A stretch of 64,000 nucleotides of DNA from Onthovicinus sp900555545. Its GTDB lineage: Bacteria > Bacillota > Clostridia > Oscillospirales > Acutalibacteraceae. The notes under the pieces were generated by a model, which was given only the letters and a program-made list of their open reading frames with translations, did no database searches and was not told the origin of the DNA. The DNA lies in NCBI GenBank assembly GCA_949296915.1, contig CASFPX010000004.1, positions 62,001-126,000 on the forward strand. The letters are read 5' to 3'. Below, piece by piece: positions 17,973 to 26,785 of this stretch (positions within the stretch are counted from its first letter, which is position 1; each line of letters starts with the position of its first letter). The translations under genes and the position numbers were made by a program.

Positions 17973-19694
17973 TTATCTCTTCTTACGCAGCAGGACTACC
18001 GATGCGGCAGCAGCCACGCCTGCGAACGCGACAACGCCCAGAATGGCATCGCCGGTATTTGGTGTGTCATTGGTGGAAGAATCACCTGTGCCGGCCGGTG
18101 CTGTCGTATCGGGGGCATTGGTGGTATCATCCGTGCTCGGCTCCTCCTCAGAGGGCTGCTCGGATGGCTCCGAGGGCTCAGACGGCTCCGAAGGTTCGGA
18201 CGGGTCTGAGGGCTCAGACGGATCTGAAGGCTCTGTCGGCTCAGAAGGCTCGGACGGGTCTGAGGGATCTGTCGGCTCAGAAGGCTCGGACGGTTGCTCA
18301 GCCTCCAGAATGCCGAGCATTACAAGCAGATTATCCACTGTATCCACTGTGCTCTCGCCCTTAATCTGATCCAAAACACCCACGATGGTTGGACCAAAGC
18401 CCTCAATGCCATTGAGTGCTTCCATCAGGCCGGCATAGTTCTCCTCGTTGTCAAACAGATTTGCCTGAACATAGGCAAATACCACCATCAGGACATCGGC
18501 ATTACTGTCACAACCCTCATCTGCAATGGAAGCAATGAGTTCATTGACAGAGGAAAGCGCAACCTGCGGATCCTTGCCAGCCTCTGCCGCCGCATCCGTC
18601 ATGATGTAGACCGTACCACTCATATCCGGGATATCTACCAAGCCGCCAAATGCGCCTGTAGCCCCATCGAGCACGGAGTTGATAACACGGTCAAGATCGA
18701 GAACCTGCTCATAGACCGGGTTGCCCTCGTCGTCAACAAGCGGACTACCGTCCTCACCAACAGCCTGGACATCAGAATCAATGGTATTCCGTGCAATTTG
18801 ATCATTAATCCAAGTTATAGCAGCGGGCAGCTGGACCGCTAATTCCGGAGAAACCTCTCCCAGAATCATATTCAGCATTGGGGAGGAGAGTGCTCCCTGA
18901 CCCAAGAGTTTGCTAACTGCCGTAAGAACATCTGACTGATTGACTGAAAATGTCTTTACCAATGTGAGGAGATGATCCACCGTGTTCGGAACCAGCAAAT
19001 GCACAACACTCATTAAGTAAGCGGTGATATCTTTCGTTCCCTGTTCAATGGCAGCTTCCGCTACCGCTTCGTCATCTGATTGGGCACCGTTTGTCAATGT
19101 TACCAAAATAGTTGTTAAATCCTGTTCACCGCGATCAGCACCCAAAGCTACCACCAACTCATCGAGCGCGGGGAAAAGATCAGGCAGGAAAGCCGCAATC
19201 ACAGATACTAACTCAGCAATATTGTAAATTGAACCAAGCACATTAACCTCTAAGTGCAATAAATTGTTCAACGCGGCCGGAAGGATGGCTTCAAGATTGG
19301 TGACAACGTCTGTAGATGAAGCCACAGAAATAGGATGCTCTGCCAAGTAGGCCTTCAAGGAATCTGCCGTAACAGGATCCTCCAGATCGGCAAAGAGTTC
19401 GGCATCAATCTTCTGATAGAATGCGGCGGTCGCAAAATCACCGCCAAGGGACGGGAACACGCCCAAAACGGCCTCTACCACCGTGGAACCATAACTCGCC
19501 CACACCACATTCTCCAGCAGGCCATCAACCGTTGTAACAAGCGCCCCGACATTCTCCTCGGTGACACGATCGTTGTACTCCGGTGTGTAAACCGGATCAT
19601 TCTCTGCTGCGGAGGCTGCAAAAGCAGCAGTTCCAACTGAGACAGCCATAGCGGCAGCCAGTCCGAAACTCAGGATTTTTTTCCCTTTTTTCAT
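17973..19694 (-). CDS. sortase-type surface protein with Ser-Glu-Pro linker
   Basis: 573 residues, exported and probably wall-attached. A Sec signal (MKKGKKILSFGLAAAMAVSV, cleavage near AFAA) leads a helical ectodomain of about 430 residues with no recognised family. A low-complexity wall-spanning linker of SEP/DPS triplets follows (DNA 18132-18300). The end is a sorting signal: TPNTGD, a hydrophobic stretch and RKKR. The motif is the TPxTG/NPxTG variant rather than LPxTG. No sortase is in the window. An AGGAGTG Shine-Dalgarno precedes the ATG. Transcription is from 19797-19825, whose start site lies inside a perfect palindrome, so expression is likely switched. Confidence 0.8.
   Translation of the reverse strand: MKKGKKILSFGLAAAMAVSVGTAAFAASAAENDPVYTPEYNDRVTEENVGALVTTVDGLLENVVWASYGSTVVEAVLGVFPSLGGDFATAAFYQKIDAELFADLEDPVTADSLKAYLAEHPISVASSTDVVTNLEAILPAALNNLLHLEVNVLGSIYNIAELVSVIAAFLPDLFPALDELVVALGADRGEQDLTTILVTLTNGAQSDDEAVAEAAIEQGTKDITAYLMSVVHLLVPNTVDHLLTLVKTFSVNQSDVLTAVSKLLGQGALSSPMLNMILGEVSPELAVQLPAAITWINDQIARNTIDSDVQAVGEDGSPLVDDEGNPVYEQVLDLDRVINSVLDGATGAFGGLVDIPDMSGTVYIMTDAAAEAGKDPQVALSSVNELIASIADEGCDSNADVLMVVFAYVQANLFDNEENYAGLMEALNGIEGFGPTIVGVLDQIKGESTVDTVDNLLVMLGILEAEQPSEPSEPTDPSDPSEPSEPTEPSDPSEPSDPSEPSEPSEPSEPSEQPSEEEPSTDDTTNAPDTTAPAGTGDSSTNDTPNTGDAILGVVAFAGVAAAASVVLLRKKR
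18132..18300 (-). repeat. low-complexity Ser-Glu-Pro coding repeat
   Basis: About 28 near-identical 6-base steps (variants of GAGCCC/TCCGAG/GATCCG) coding SEP and SDP triplets in the surface protein. Such tracts vary in length between strains by slippage. Confidence 0.85.
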
Positions 19695-19763
19695 GAATTA
19701 CACTCCTTTACAGTTTTTTCAAAACGCTTTGCATCGAGTGATCCCCTCTACAAATAGCGTCTT

Positions 19764-19800
19764 TGATTGACTTGTCATTCACTGAATGACAAGTCAATCA
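19764..19800. promoter_or_regulatory. perfect 37-bp palindrome, candidate operator
   Basis: TGATTGACTTGTCATTCA (18 nt), one central base, then its exact reverse complement. It begins inside the -10 box of the surface-protein promoter and covers the transcription start and early leader. The size, symmetry and TCATTCA/TGAATGA core suit a TetR-type repressor. No TetR gene is in the window. A hairpin in the 5' leader RNA is the alternative. Confidence 0.65.
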
Positions 19801-19825
19801 TATCATCCAGCCATATTATTGTCAA
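19797..19825 (-). promoter_or_regulatory. promoter of the surface protein gene
   Basis: Minus-strand TTGACA (19820-19825), 17-bp spacer, TATGAT (19797-19802). The -10 box shares four bases with the 37-bp palindrome. Confidence 0.8.
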
Positions 19826-19839
19826 TACATTCTGTAAAC

Positions 19840-20125
19840 TATTGACAAAAAGAATATTGTTTCATCGAACTGCACAGGGGAATATCGGGAAATATATCGA
19901 TTATGCCCAATGAATTTCTACAGATTTACGAATCGTTTCGAATTTGGCAGTTCACAAAATCCAATACGGCCATATGATTTTTCCCGCTCAGTTTTATTGC
20001 AAAAACTTATGATCACCCCATGAATCCCCCCACCATATCATAAAACGGCGGCCCACAACCAGATGTTGGACGTCCGCTGGTTATGCATCATAGCGGACGA
20101 TCTGCATAATGCACAGACAGAATAC
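19840..20125. other. AT-rich gene-free stretch with short dyads
   Basis: No gene seen. It holds an interrupted dyad GTCCGCT/AGCGGAC (20072-20078 and 20092-20098) and TTATGCA/TGCATAA (20081-20087 and 20103-20109), which overlap and could form alternative structures. It separates two divergent promoters. Confidence 0.4.
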
Positions 20126-20154
20126 TTGCAATTACCGCGTTTTGGAATTATAAT
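20126..20154 (+). promoter_or_regulatory. promoter of the membrane phosphoesterase gene
   Basis: TTGCAA (20126-20131), 17-bp spacer, TATAAT (20149-20154); about 90 nt of AT-rich leader to the ATG. Confidence 0.7.
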
Positions 20155-20250
20155 ACAGATAAATAAATAATATGTTTAATTTATTTATATATTTTAAGGA
20201 AAATTTCTGAGGAAATCAGATTACAAATTGGGGAAAGGGAGAGATTGTGT

Positions 20251-21750
20251 ATGAAAAATAGGAGGCTCAATTTTGCGGCGATCCTGCTTGCAGGGCTCGC
20301 CATCGTGATCACTTGGTGTGTCAAATATGCGCTGTTCTTCTTCCGCGGCGACCTGACCTTAAACTTTTTACCCCTGCTCGCAGTTAATGCGGTGCTGCTG
20401 ATCCTGTTCCTTGTCATGTGGAAAAAGCCGCTGCCCAAGTGGGTCATTACCGTTGCGCTGATTCTACTTGCAATCGGATTCCTGGTGCCGCTCGTGTTCA
20501 CTCTGGTCAATATCCTGAACTTTCCACACTTTTTGAACAACCTGTACTCAATCCTGCCGCAGGTGGTAATCGGGGCCGGATTCATCCTGATCTATATGTA
20601 TTACGACAAACTGACCCGCAGCCGAAAAGCACAGATCACCGCGGCCGTTGTCACAGCTGCCGTGGCCGTCTCCGCCATCTGCATTACACTGCCCTGTTAC
20701 CTGACTACGGGGACAGTCGTATTCGATACAGGTTCGGACTATACAATCGAATTTATCTCCAACCGCAACGGGCTCGGCTTTGTGGAAGTCACCAACGGCA
20801 ATGAGACGGAGACCTACTATCACACGGAGCACGGCAAGCGCGTAGCCCACACCACGATCCACCAGGTGAAAGTCCCCAAAGAGGCGCTCCAGGGGGCAAC
20901 ATATCGCGCCGGGGTCAAATCCGTACTATTCACCGTGAGCAACCAGACCTTTTTTGGCAACACGGCGCACAGCAAGCCCATCCGGTTCCGCGAGTCCGTC
21001 AGTGATGAAGGGGCGACTTTCTTTACCGTGTCGGATGTCCACTCCCAACCCAGCGGAGCGGTGCGGGCGGTTGAAAAGCACTTTGACAAGCTTGACTTTA
21101 TCGTCTTTTTGGGGGATATGGTGTCATTCTCCGGCAACCGCTACGATATGGCCATGCTGGTTGACTCCATGGCTCGGATCAGCAAGGGGGAACTGCCCGT
21201 CGTGTTCACGCGGGGCAACCACGAGCTGATGGGTGAGGGCGCCAACGCAATCGCGGACTATATCCCAACCCCCACGGGCGAATTCTACTACACCTTCACC
21301 TACAACAACGCATCCTTCATCGTCAATGATATGGGGGCAGACAAGGCGGATGACAACCCCGGCTTTTCCGGCCTGTCCGACGGTGTAAATTACCGCCTTT
21401 CGCAGTACGAATTTTTTGAGAACGCCATTCAGAGCGCGTCTGGCGACTACGTCATTCACCTGTCGCATATTCCAATCTCTACGGAAGCGGAACCGCTCCA
21501 GTCGAATCTGGCCGGTATCATCCAGATGCTCAGCGGCAAGATTGACCTGAGTATTGCGGGGCACACGCACAAGTTCAAGGTAGAGGAACCCACCGACCGC
21601 GTCCCCTTCTTCGTCATTCAGGAGGGCGGGAACACCAAGACCTTCCCCGGCAGCTACATGGGCGCCCTGTTCACCCTGCGCGACAGCCATATCATGCTGG
21701 ACCAGATCGACGCATCGGGCAATATTCTCCAGACGATCAAGTTAAAATAA
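20251..21750 (+). CDS. membrane-anchored metallophosphoesterase
   Basis: 499 residues. About five transmembrane helices in the first 145 residues (for example FAAILLAGLAIVITWCV, ALILLAIGFLVPLVF and VIGAGFILIYMYY) precede a beta-rich linker and a calcineurin-like catalytic domain. Metal-site motifs are intact: SDVHSQ, FLGDMVSF, RGNHELM, HLSHIP and AGHTHKF. The catalytic domain is probably outside the membrane. ATG 20251 has a GGGAG site nine bases up. Monocistronic, closed by a terminator. Its substrate is unknown. Confidence 0.87.
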   Translation: MKNRRLNFAAILLAGLAIVITWCVKYALFFFRGDLTLNFLPLLAVNAVLLILFLVMWKKPLPKWVITVALILLAIGFLVPLVFTLVNILNFPHFLNNLYSILPQVVIGAGFILIYMYYDKLTRSRKAQITAAVVTAAVAVSAICITLPCYLTTGTVVFDTGSDYTIEFISNRNGLGFVEVTNGNETETYYHTEHGKRVAHTTIHQVKVPKEALQGATYRAGVKSVLFTVSNQTFFGNTAHSKPIRFRESVSDEGATFFTVSDVHSQPSGAVRAVEKHFDKLDFIVFLGDMVSFSGNRYDMAMLVDSMARISKGELPVVFTRGNHELMGEGANAIADYIPTPTGEFYYTFTYNNASFIVNDMGADKADDNPGFSGLSDGVNYRLSQYEFFENAIQSASGDYVIHLSHIPISTEAEPLQSNLAGIIQMLSGKIDLSIAGHTHKFKVEEPTDRVPFFVIQEGGNTKTFPGSYMGALFTLRDSHIMLDQIDASGNILQTIKLK

Positions 21751-21764
21751 TGCCTTACCCTATC

Positions 21765-21798
21765 AAAAACAGCTGTACCGGCCGGTACAGCTGTTTTT
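21765..21798. terminator. bidirectional terminator
   Basis: Perfect inverted repeat AAAAACAGCTGTACCGG and its complement; A run on the left and T run on the right let it stop the phosphoesterase transcript from the left and the convergent gene ending at 21804 from the right. Confidence 0.9.
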
Positions 21799-21803
21799 TC
21801 CTG

Positions 21804-22358
21804 TTAAAAGGTCAGGAGCAATCCCTTAGACTGGACGCGCGCCGTCTCATAGATTTCCATCAAGCTGCGGTAGAGCTCGGTGAGCAGCTCGTCATCATTT
21901 TCCTCCAGCTCCGGTTCCGCCGACTCAAGCTCATCGTAGATCAATTCCACATTGTCCGGTTCAATGATCCCAAGCCCCATCCCACTGGGGTCGAGCACAA
22001 AATCACCGGACCGGACCTCCTCGCCAACAAAATAATACTCCGTGCCGCCGCTCAGGTCGAGTTCCTCCATTGCGCCGCAGAGCGTCTCCCAATCCTCCCC
22101 CAGGCCGAGATCCGCCTCCGGATCGTAACACAGGGTCAGGATAAAATCCGCCAACTCCTGCACGTCACCGCTCTCCAGCTCGTCGCGCCAATTTTCCGTC
22201 AGCGGGTCGGCCGTATAGGGCGACTGGAGCTGATCCCAATGCGCGTCGATATACTGCTCCAGCACTGCCGTATTCCCCCACCGGCCGGCTTCCAGGATGA
22301 AATCCTCAAGCCCGGCGTGATACCGCTCCGTATCAAATAAAAAAGCGCGGTGTTCCAT
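21804..22358 (-). CDS. hypothetical acidic cytoplasmic protein
   Basis: Not recognised. 184 residues, no signal or membrane segment, strongly acidic (stretches such as DELESAEPELEENDDELL), beginning MEHRAFLFDTERYHAGLEDF. Helical N-terminal half with several conserved-looking aromatic residues. ATG 22358 has GTGAGGGG nine bases up; the frame opens at a GTG 11 codons earlier with poor spacing. It stands alone between the convergent phosphoesterase gene and the anti-sigma gene. Confidence 0.75.
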   Translation of the reverse strand: MEHRAFLFDTERYHAGLEDFILEAGRWGNTAVLEQYIDAHWDQLQSPYTADPLTENWRDELESGDVQELADFILTLCYDPEADLGLGEDWETLCGAMEELDLSGGTEYYFVGEEVRSGDFVLDPSGMGLGIIEPDNVELIYDELESAEPELEENDDELLTELYRSLMEIYETARVQSKGLLLTF

Positions 22359-22452
22359 TCCAATATACCCCTCACCTATTTTAGAATTCACTCCGCTCTT
22401 ATTATATCTGCATTTTACATTGCTTACAAGCCCTTTGCCTTAAAATATTACA

Positions 22453-22475
22453 GCCCCCGGAAAGCCTCCGGGGGC
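22453..22475 (-). terminator. terminator of the sigma/anti-sigma operon
   Basis: Stem GCCCCCGGA/TCCGGGGGC (arms 22453-22461 and 22467-22475), followed on the minus strand by TGTAATATTTTA; moderate T content. Confidence 0.65.
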
Positions 22476-22499
22476 GCGAAAAATTGTTTTGCCAGATTT

Positions 22500-23441
22500 T
22501 CACTGTGCATCCAGCTGCTGGATCAAGGGCTCAAAAGCCTCCGCCGGGATCTGTGCGGCAACATCTAATATGCCATTGAAGAACACATATCCGCCCTCAA
22601 TCAGGCGGAGATGGACAGTCACGCCATCCTCCATTGTGAAATACAGGTGATAGAGGCACGAGTCAAAAACGGAGACAGCCTCCGCATCCTTATCCCTGTC
22701 ATACGGAACCTCCTGCCTTGGAATCAATTCCGCCACGTTCAGCGCGTTGATAAAATCCGTTAGAGCCTGATTCCCGGCCCTATCCAGCGGACGGAGCTTC
22801 CCTTTGGAATTGTACCAGGAATCCTGGCTCTCATACGTCACGGAGCGGTATTTTTCCGCAAGATGCAGGCGGTTCTCGTATAGGTCGGATCCGTCGCGGA
22901 GCGTGATGCCGTTATTGCAGATAAACAGCTCTATTTTCTCCCCTCGCTTCATGCAGAGCATAAAGGCGGGATCATACCCGTTCACGGAATAAAAATCGCC
23001 CTGTACGCTGCCGGAGAGCTCCACGTACTCATCCCGATCCGTCCACTCGTCGATCGTCCCCGTGGACGTGCCGAGGTATTCGCCCACAAGGCTTTCACCC
23101 ATATCCACAAACCCGTACTGCTCATAACAATGCCCCTGATAGATGAAGAACGCGACCATCATTGTCTCACTTGTTCCGTCCGGCGCCACAATTTCCCGCG
23201 GTGGAATCGCAACGCCCCCTTCGGGAACTGTAACCGGGCCTCCGTTATCAACAGGTGGTTCCGTGCGGCCGTTCCACAGCAGCGCGCCGCCCACAACCAG
23301 GCACAGGCAGGCCGCCAAGGCGCCCCATTTTATAAATGGATGTGATTTTTTCCGGTGGAGTTTTGTCTGCGCCTCCTCAATGAAGCGCGCGTCGATATCG
23401 GTCATGCTGTTAAACAGCTGTTCTCTCTGGTTCTCTTTCAT
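22500..23441 (-). CDS. putative anti-sigma factor, single-pass membrane protein
   Basis: 313 residues. The cytoplasmic N-terminus (MKENQREQLFNSMTDIDARF) is followed by one membrane helix (WGALAACLCLVVGGALLW, about 55-73) and a 230-residue outside domain of unknown family with an acidic and aromatic composition. It overlaps the ECF sigma gene by 4 nt (ATGA), the classic sigma/anti-sigma arrangement, so it most likely holds that sigma factor inactive until an envelope signal arrives. ATG 23441 has GGAGGG upstream. Confidence 0.8.
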   Translation of the reverse strand: MKENQREQLFNSMTDIDARFIEEAQTKLHRKKSHPFIKWGALAACLCLVVGGALLWNGRTEPPVDNGGPVTVPEGGVAIPPREIVAPDGTSETMMVAFFIYQGHCYEQYGFVDMGESLVGEYLGTSTGTIDEWTDRDEYVELSGSVQGDFYSVNGYDPAFMLCMKRGEKIELFICNNGITLRDGSDLYENRLHLAEKYRSVTYESQDSWYNSKGKLRPLDRAGNQALTDFINALNVAELIPRQEVPYDRDKDAEAVSVFDSCLYHLYFTMEDGVTVHLRLIEGGYVFFNGILDVAAQIPAEAFEPLIQQLDAQ

Positions 23442-23998
23442 AGTGAATAGCCCTCCTTTTCCAACGATTGCTTCAGGTTCTGCCGGAGCCGGTACATCCG
23501 CTTGGCCATCCTCCCGTGGGAGACGCCACATTCCTTTTCCAACGCGTTCAGCGCCTCGCCGTTCCAATAGCGGCGCAGGAACAGGATCCGGTCGTCCTGC
23601 GGGAGGGAGGATAGCCATGCATTGACCAAACCGGTCAGTTCCCGCCCCTCGATCTCCCCCTCCACCGACTGGGCGGACGGGATACACTCCACCAGCTCGT
23701 CAAGGAGCTGTTCCATACCGGCATAACGCTTTTGCGCACGGTTCTTATGGTACAAGTTGACGGCGTTATTGCGCGTCACCCTGCCCAGCCACACCCGCAG
23801 GTGTTCCGGGCGCTGCGGCGGGATCGCGTTCCAAGCCTGATGGTACACATCGCTGACGCACTCCTCGGCATCCTCTGCCACCGACAGAATATTCCGGGCG
23901 ATACGGCGGCAAAAGTCCCCGTACTTCCGGTCGGTCTCCACAATCGCCGCCTCATCCCGCTCCCAGTACAGTTCGATAATCCGAGAGTCCTCCAACAT
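23438..23998 (-). CDS. ECF-type RNA polymerase sigma factor
   Basis: 186 residues. Region 2 is seen as DAEECVSDVYHQAWNAIPP and region 4 as LPQDDRILFLRRYWNGEAL and CGVSHGRMAKRMYRLRQNL. Region 1.1 and region 3 are absent, as in ECF factors. GGGGGGAGCG precedes the ATG. Upstream is a GGAAC-N16-TGTC element (24041-24065) resembling an ECF promoter, which suggests autoregulation. Confidence 0.92.
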   Translation of the reverse strand: MLEDSRIIELYWERDEAAIVETDRKYGDFCRRIARNILSVAEDAEECVSDVYHQAWNAIPPQRPEHLRVWLGRVTRNNAVNLYHKNRAQKRYAGMEQLLDELVECIPSAQSVEGEIEGRELTGLVNAWLSSLPQDDRILFLRRYWNGEALNALEKECGVSHGRMAKRMYRLRQNLKQSLEKEGYSL

Positions 23999-24040
23999 CG
24001 CTCCCCCCTTTCTGTTTTTGAAAGGCCCTTCATCTATTAT

Positions 24041-24065
24041 GACAGAATTTACAGGCGGATGTTCC
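24041..24065 (-). promoter_or_regulatory. candidate autoregulatory ECF promoter
   Basis: Minus-strand GGAAC (24061-24065), 16-bp spacer, TGTC (24041-24044), 40 bp before the sigma gene; fits the GGAAC/CGTC pattern of ECF promoters. The adjoining CATAAT could instead be a sigma-A -10 box. Confidence 0.5.
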
Positions 24066-24076
24066 CATTTTCAAAA

Positions 24077-24118
24077 GAAAAACCGCCCGGCACGCGGATT
24101 TCTCCACGCACCAGGCGG
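24077..24118 (-). terminator. terminator of the fuc operon
   Basis: Long minus-strand stem with GCCGCC/GGGCGG base and internal GCG/CGC pairs followed by TTTTTC, just after the fucA stop at 24142. Confidence 0.8.
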
Positions 24119-24141
24119 CCTTCCGGTATTTTGCCAAACGG

Positions 24142-24837
24142 TTATTCCCCGCTATATTTTTTATATCCGGGGTGCTTCCCGGTTACGCCGTACTGGGCGC
24201 GCATGGAGATCAGCCGGTCGATATTCTCGCGGGAGATCTCCTTGGCTCCGCCGAGCAGATGGGCCGTCAGGCTGATTTTGGCAAAGAGCTCCAACGTCTC
24301 CATCCGGTAATAGGCGGTGATGACATCCGATCCGACGGCCAGCGCGCCGTGGTTCATCAGGAGCACGACATCGTGCTCACCGAGGTACGGGGCGATCGCC
24401 TCCGGCACCTCGTAGGTGGAAGGCGTGCCGTACGGTGTCACCGGTACGGAGCCGATGGCGATGACCGTCTCGATCATCGAGTACTCATCGAGCGCCTTGT
24501 GCGCCACGGCATAGCCGGTGGCGGTCGGCGGATGGGCGTGCAGGACGGCGTTCACATCCGGGCGCTCCTGATAGCAGCGCAGGTGCATCTTGATCTCCGA
24601 CGAGGGGCGCAGGCCAGGCGCACCCTCGAGCACGTTCCCGTCCGCGTCGATACGTACGAGCTTGTCCGGCGTGATAAAGCTCTTGCTCATGCCCGTGGGC
24701 GTGGCGAGAAAGGTGCCGTCCTCCAGCCGGGCGGAGACGTTGCCGTCGTTGGCTGCAACCCAACCGAGCTGCCACATCTTGTGGCAGACATCGCAGATCT
24801 GCTCGCGCAGTCCCATATAACTGAACTGTTCACTCAT
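24142..24837 (-). CDS. fucA: class II aldolase, probable L-fuculose-1-phosphate aldolase
   Basis: Splits L-fuculose-1-phosphate to dihydroxyacetone phosphate and L-lactaldehyde. 231 residues. The class II aldolase fold is shown by NDGNVSARLEDG, TPTGMSKSF, the zinc histidines in HAHPPTATGYA and the third in LMNHGALAVG. L-ribulose-5-phosphate epimerases share this fold, but the position as last gene of fucI-kinase-fucU-fucA decides for FucA. It starts 30 bp after fucU. Confidence 0.9.
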   Translation of the reverse strand: MSEQFSYMGLREQICDVCHKMWQLGWVAANDGNVSARLEDGTFLATPTGMSKSFITPDKLVRIDADGNVLEGAPGLRPSSEIKMHLRCYQERPDVNAVLHAHPPTATGYAVAHKALDEYSMIETVIAIGSVPVTPYGTPSTYEVPEAIAPYLGEHDVVLLMNHGALAVGSDVITAYYRMETLELFAKISLTAHLLGGAKEISRENIDRLISMRAQYGVTGKHPGYKKYSGE

Positions 24838-24867
24838 GATATCAAACTCCTTTGACTTGCTGCGGGA

Positions 24868-25302
24868 TCAGATGACTCCCTTTTGCAGAATGATATTCGC
24901 GTACAGCGCCTTTTCGCCGGTGGCGATCACAGCGTAGGCCTTTTTGGCCTGCTCGTAAAAGGCGAAGCGCTCCAAATGGCCTACGGCATTTGCGCCGCGG
25001 TCATCGTACTTGGCCACTGTGGCCTGATACTCCCCCCAGATAGGCGTCTCCACCGGGTCTCCGGGAACGACCTCCATCAGCGTGACGGGCCTCTCCACAT
25101 ACGGATCCAGCGGGAAAAATTGAAGCATAGCCTCGAGCAGCTCCGGAACGCCGCAGCTGTCCAGACGGATCACAGGCTTCCCCCTGCCGATGCTCTCAGC
25201 CGGGAAGTTTCCGTCCCCAATCACAATCTGGTCACCGTGGCCCATCTCGCTCATCACCTTTAAAAGCTCTGGAACTAAAATAGGCGGTATGTTCTTTAAC
25301 AT
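24868..25302 (-). CDS. fucU: L-fucose mutarotase
   Basis: Interconverts alpha and beta anomers of L-fucose before isomerisation. 144 residues, RbsD/FucU family: MLKNIPPILVPELLKVMSEM, the catalytic MGHGDQIVIGDGNFP, and the C-terminal ALYANIILQKGVI. The first 7 nt overlap the end of the kinase gene (ATGTTAA), indicating translational coupling. Confidence 0.94.
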   Translation of the reverse strand: MLKNIPPILVPELLKVMSEMGHGDQIVIGDGNFPAESIGRGKPVIRLDSCGVPELLEAMLQFFPLDPYVERPVTLMEVVPGDPVETPIWGEYQATVAKYDDRGANAVGHLERFAFYEQAKKAYAVIATGEKALYANIILQKGVI

Positions 25303-26774
25303 CCTGTTACCTCCTTAAAACGCGCATAGGCTTTATCCCATCGCTCCGGATCGGCCGGTTCATAGGTCTGAACCGGCTCCGAAGCCCGGACGATCTTCCG
25401 GATCTCCGGCAGGCCGCTGATCGCGCCCAGCGCGCACAGCTGAATGGCGGCATTCCCCAAGACAGTCGCCTCGGCCGGCCCGGCGATGACGCGGCAGCCA
25501 CAGGCATTTGCTGTAAAAGTGCACAGCTGTGCACTCTTCGTCCCGCCGCCAATCATATAAAACGCGGGGTACTGCCTACCGGTACATGCGGAAATCTCCT
25601 CAACCGCGTGGCGGTACTTAAAGGCAAGGCTCTCGTTGATGCAGCGGACGATCTCACCCGGAGACTGCGGCACATGCTGCCCCGTCCGGCGGCAGTATGT
25701 CCGGATGCGCCCTGGGATATCGCCGGACGGAGTAAAGACCGGATCATCCGGATCGATAAAGCAGGCAAACGGCTGACACTGCGCCGCCATCTCCTCGAGC
25801 TCGCCAAAGGAATAACTCTCGTTCTCCCGCATCCACTGGCGGCGGCTCTCCTGAATCAGCCAGAGGCCGATGATGTTTTTTAGGAATGATGTCTTACCCG
25901 CAAAGCCGCATTCGTTAGTGACATCGAGCCGTCTGGAATTCGCGTCGATGAGCGGCGCTTCCAGTTCAGTGCCGAGCAGCGACCACGTGCCGCAGCTGAG
26001 GAAGATGAAGTTCTCCTCAGCCGCCGGAACGGCCGCAATCGCGCACTGGGTATCGTGCCCGGCGGCGGCGATTACCTGCATTTCCGGAAGTCCCAACTCC
26101 TCGCGCAGATTCGCGCTGATGGGGCCAAGCACCGTCCCTGTCGGGACAATGGACGGCAAGAGGGAGGCCTTTACACCGATGGCGTCCAGCACACGGCCGG
26201 ACCACTCCTTTTTCCGGGCGTCCATCATCTGCGTGGTGGACGCAATGGAGAGCTCCGCGCACTTTTTACCGCTGAGCAGATAGAGGAACAGATCCGGCAT
26301 CAGCAGCAGGGCATCCGCCCGTTCCAACAGGTCCGCACGCTGCTCTCTGAGCGATAAAAGCTGGAAGAATGTATTAATTTCCATCATCTGATTCCCGGTG
26401 ATATCATACAGTTCATCAGGATTCAGATATTTGGCGCTGCGCTCGACCATGCCGGCGGTGCGGGCGTCGCGGTAATGGATGGGGTTCTCGAGCATCCGGC
26501 CATCCTTGCCGATCAGGCAGAAATCCACACCCCATGTATCGACCGCAACACTCTCCGCCCCGCCGTATTCCTTGGACTTGATCAGACCCTGCTTGATCTC
26601 GTGATACAGGCGCAGGACATCCCAGTACATGGTGCCCTGCACCGTCACCGGATCGTTGGAAAAACGGTGGATCTCCTCCATGGAGATCCTCTCCCCATCG
26701 TAGGTACAGCGCATCGCCCGGCCGCTGGAAGCGCCAAAATCAAAGGCGAGCACACTTTTCGTTTTTTGATTCAT
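25296..26774 (-). CDS. fucK: FGGY sugar kinase, probable L-fuculokinase
   Basis: 492 residues. FGGY kinase with the N-terminal ATPase loop (VLAFDFGASSGRAM), the sugar-site VDTWGVDFCLIGKDG, the FLSCGTWSLLGTELE region and the C-terminal GGGTKSAQLCTFTAN. Its sequence is closest in style to rhamnulokinase (RhaB), as is common for fucose operons of Firmicutes; gene context with fucI, fucU and fucA argues for L-fuculose phosphorylation. Rhamnulose use cannot be excluded. It starts 11 bp after fucI. Confidence 0.85.
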   Translation of the reverse strand: MNQKTKSVLAFDFGASSGRAMRCTYDGERISMEEIHRFSNDPVTVQGTMYWDVLRLYHEIKQGLIKSKEYGGAESVAVDTWGVDFCLIGKDGRMLENPIHYRDARTAGMVERSAKYLNPDELYDITGNQMMEINTFFQLLSLREQRADLLERADALLLMPDLFLYLLSGKKCAELSIASTTQMMDARKKEWSGRVLDAIGVKASLLPSIVPTGTVLGPISANLREELGLPEMQVIAAAGHDTQCAIAAVPAAEENFIFLSCGTWSLLGTELEAPLIDANSRRLDVTNECGFAGKTSFLKNIIGLWLIQESRRQWMRENESYSFGELEEMAAQCQPFACFIDPDDPVFTPSGDIPGRIRTYCRRTGQHVPQSPGEIVRCINESLAFKYRHAVEEISACTGRQYPAFYMIGGGTKSAQLCTFTANACGCRVIAGPAEATVLGNAAIQLCALGAISGLPEIRKIVRASEPVQTYEPADPERWDKAYARFKEVTGC

Positions 26775-26785
26775 GTGTTTCTCCG

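Noticed and set aside
18132..18300. Short tandem units resembling a CRISPR array
   Set aside because: Units are 6 bp without spacers and code for SEP/SDP triplets in the surface protein.
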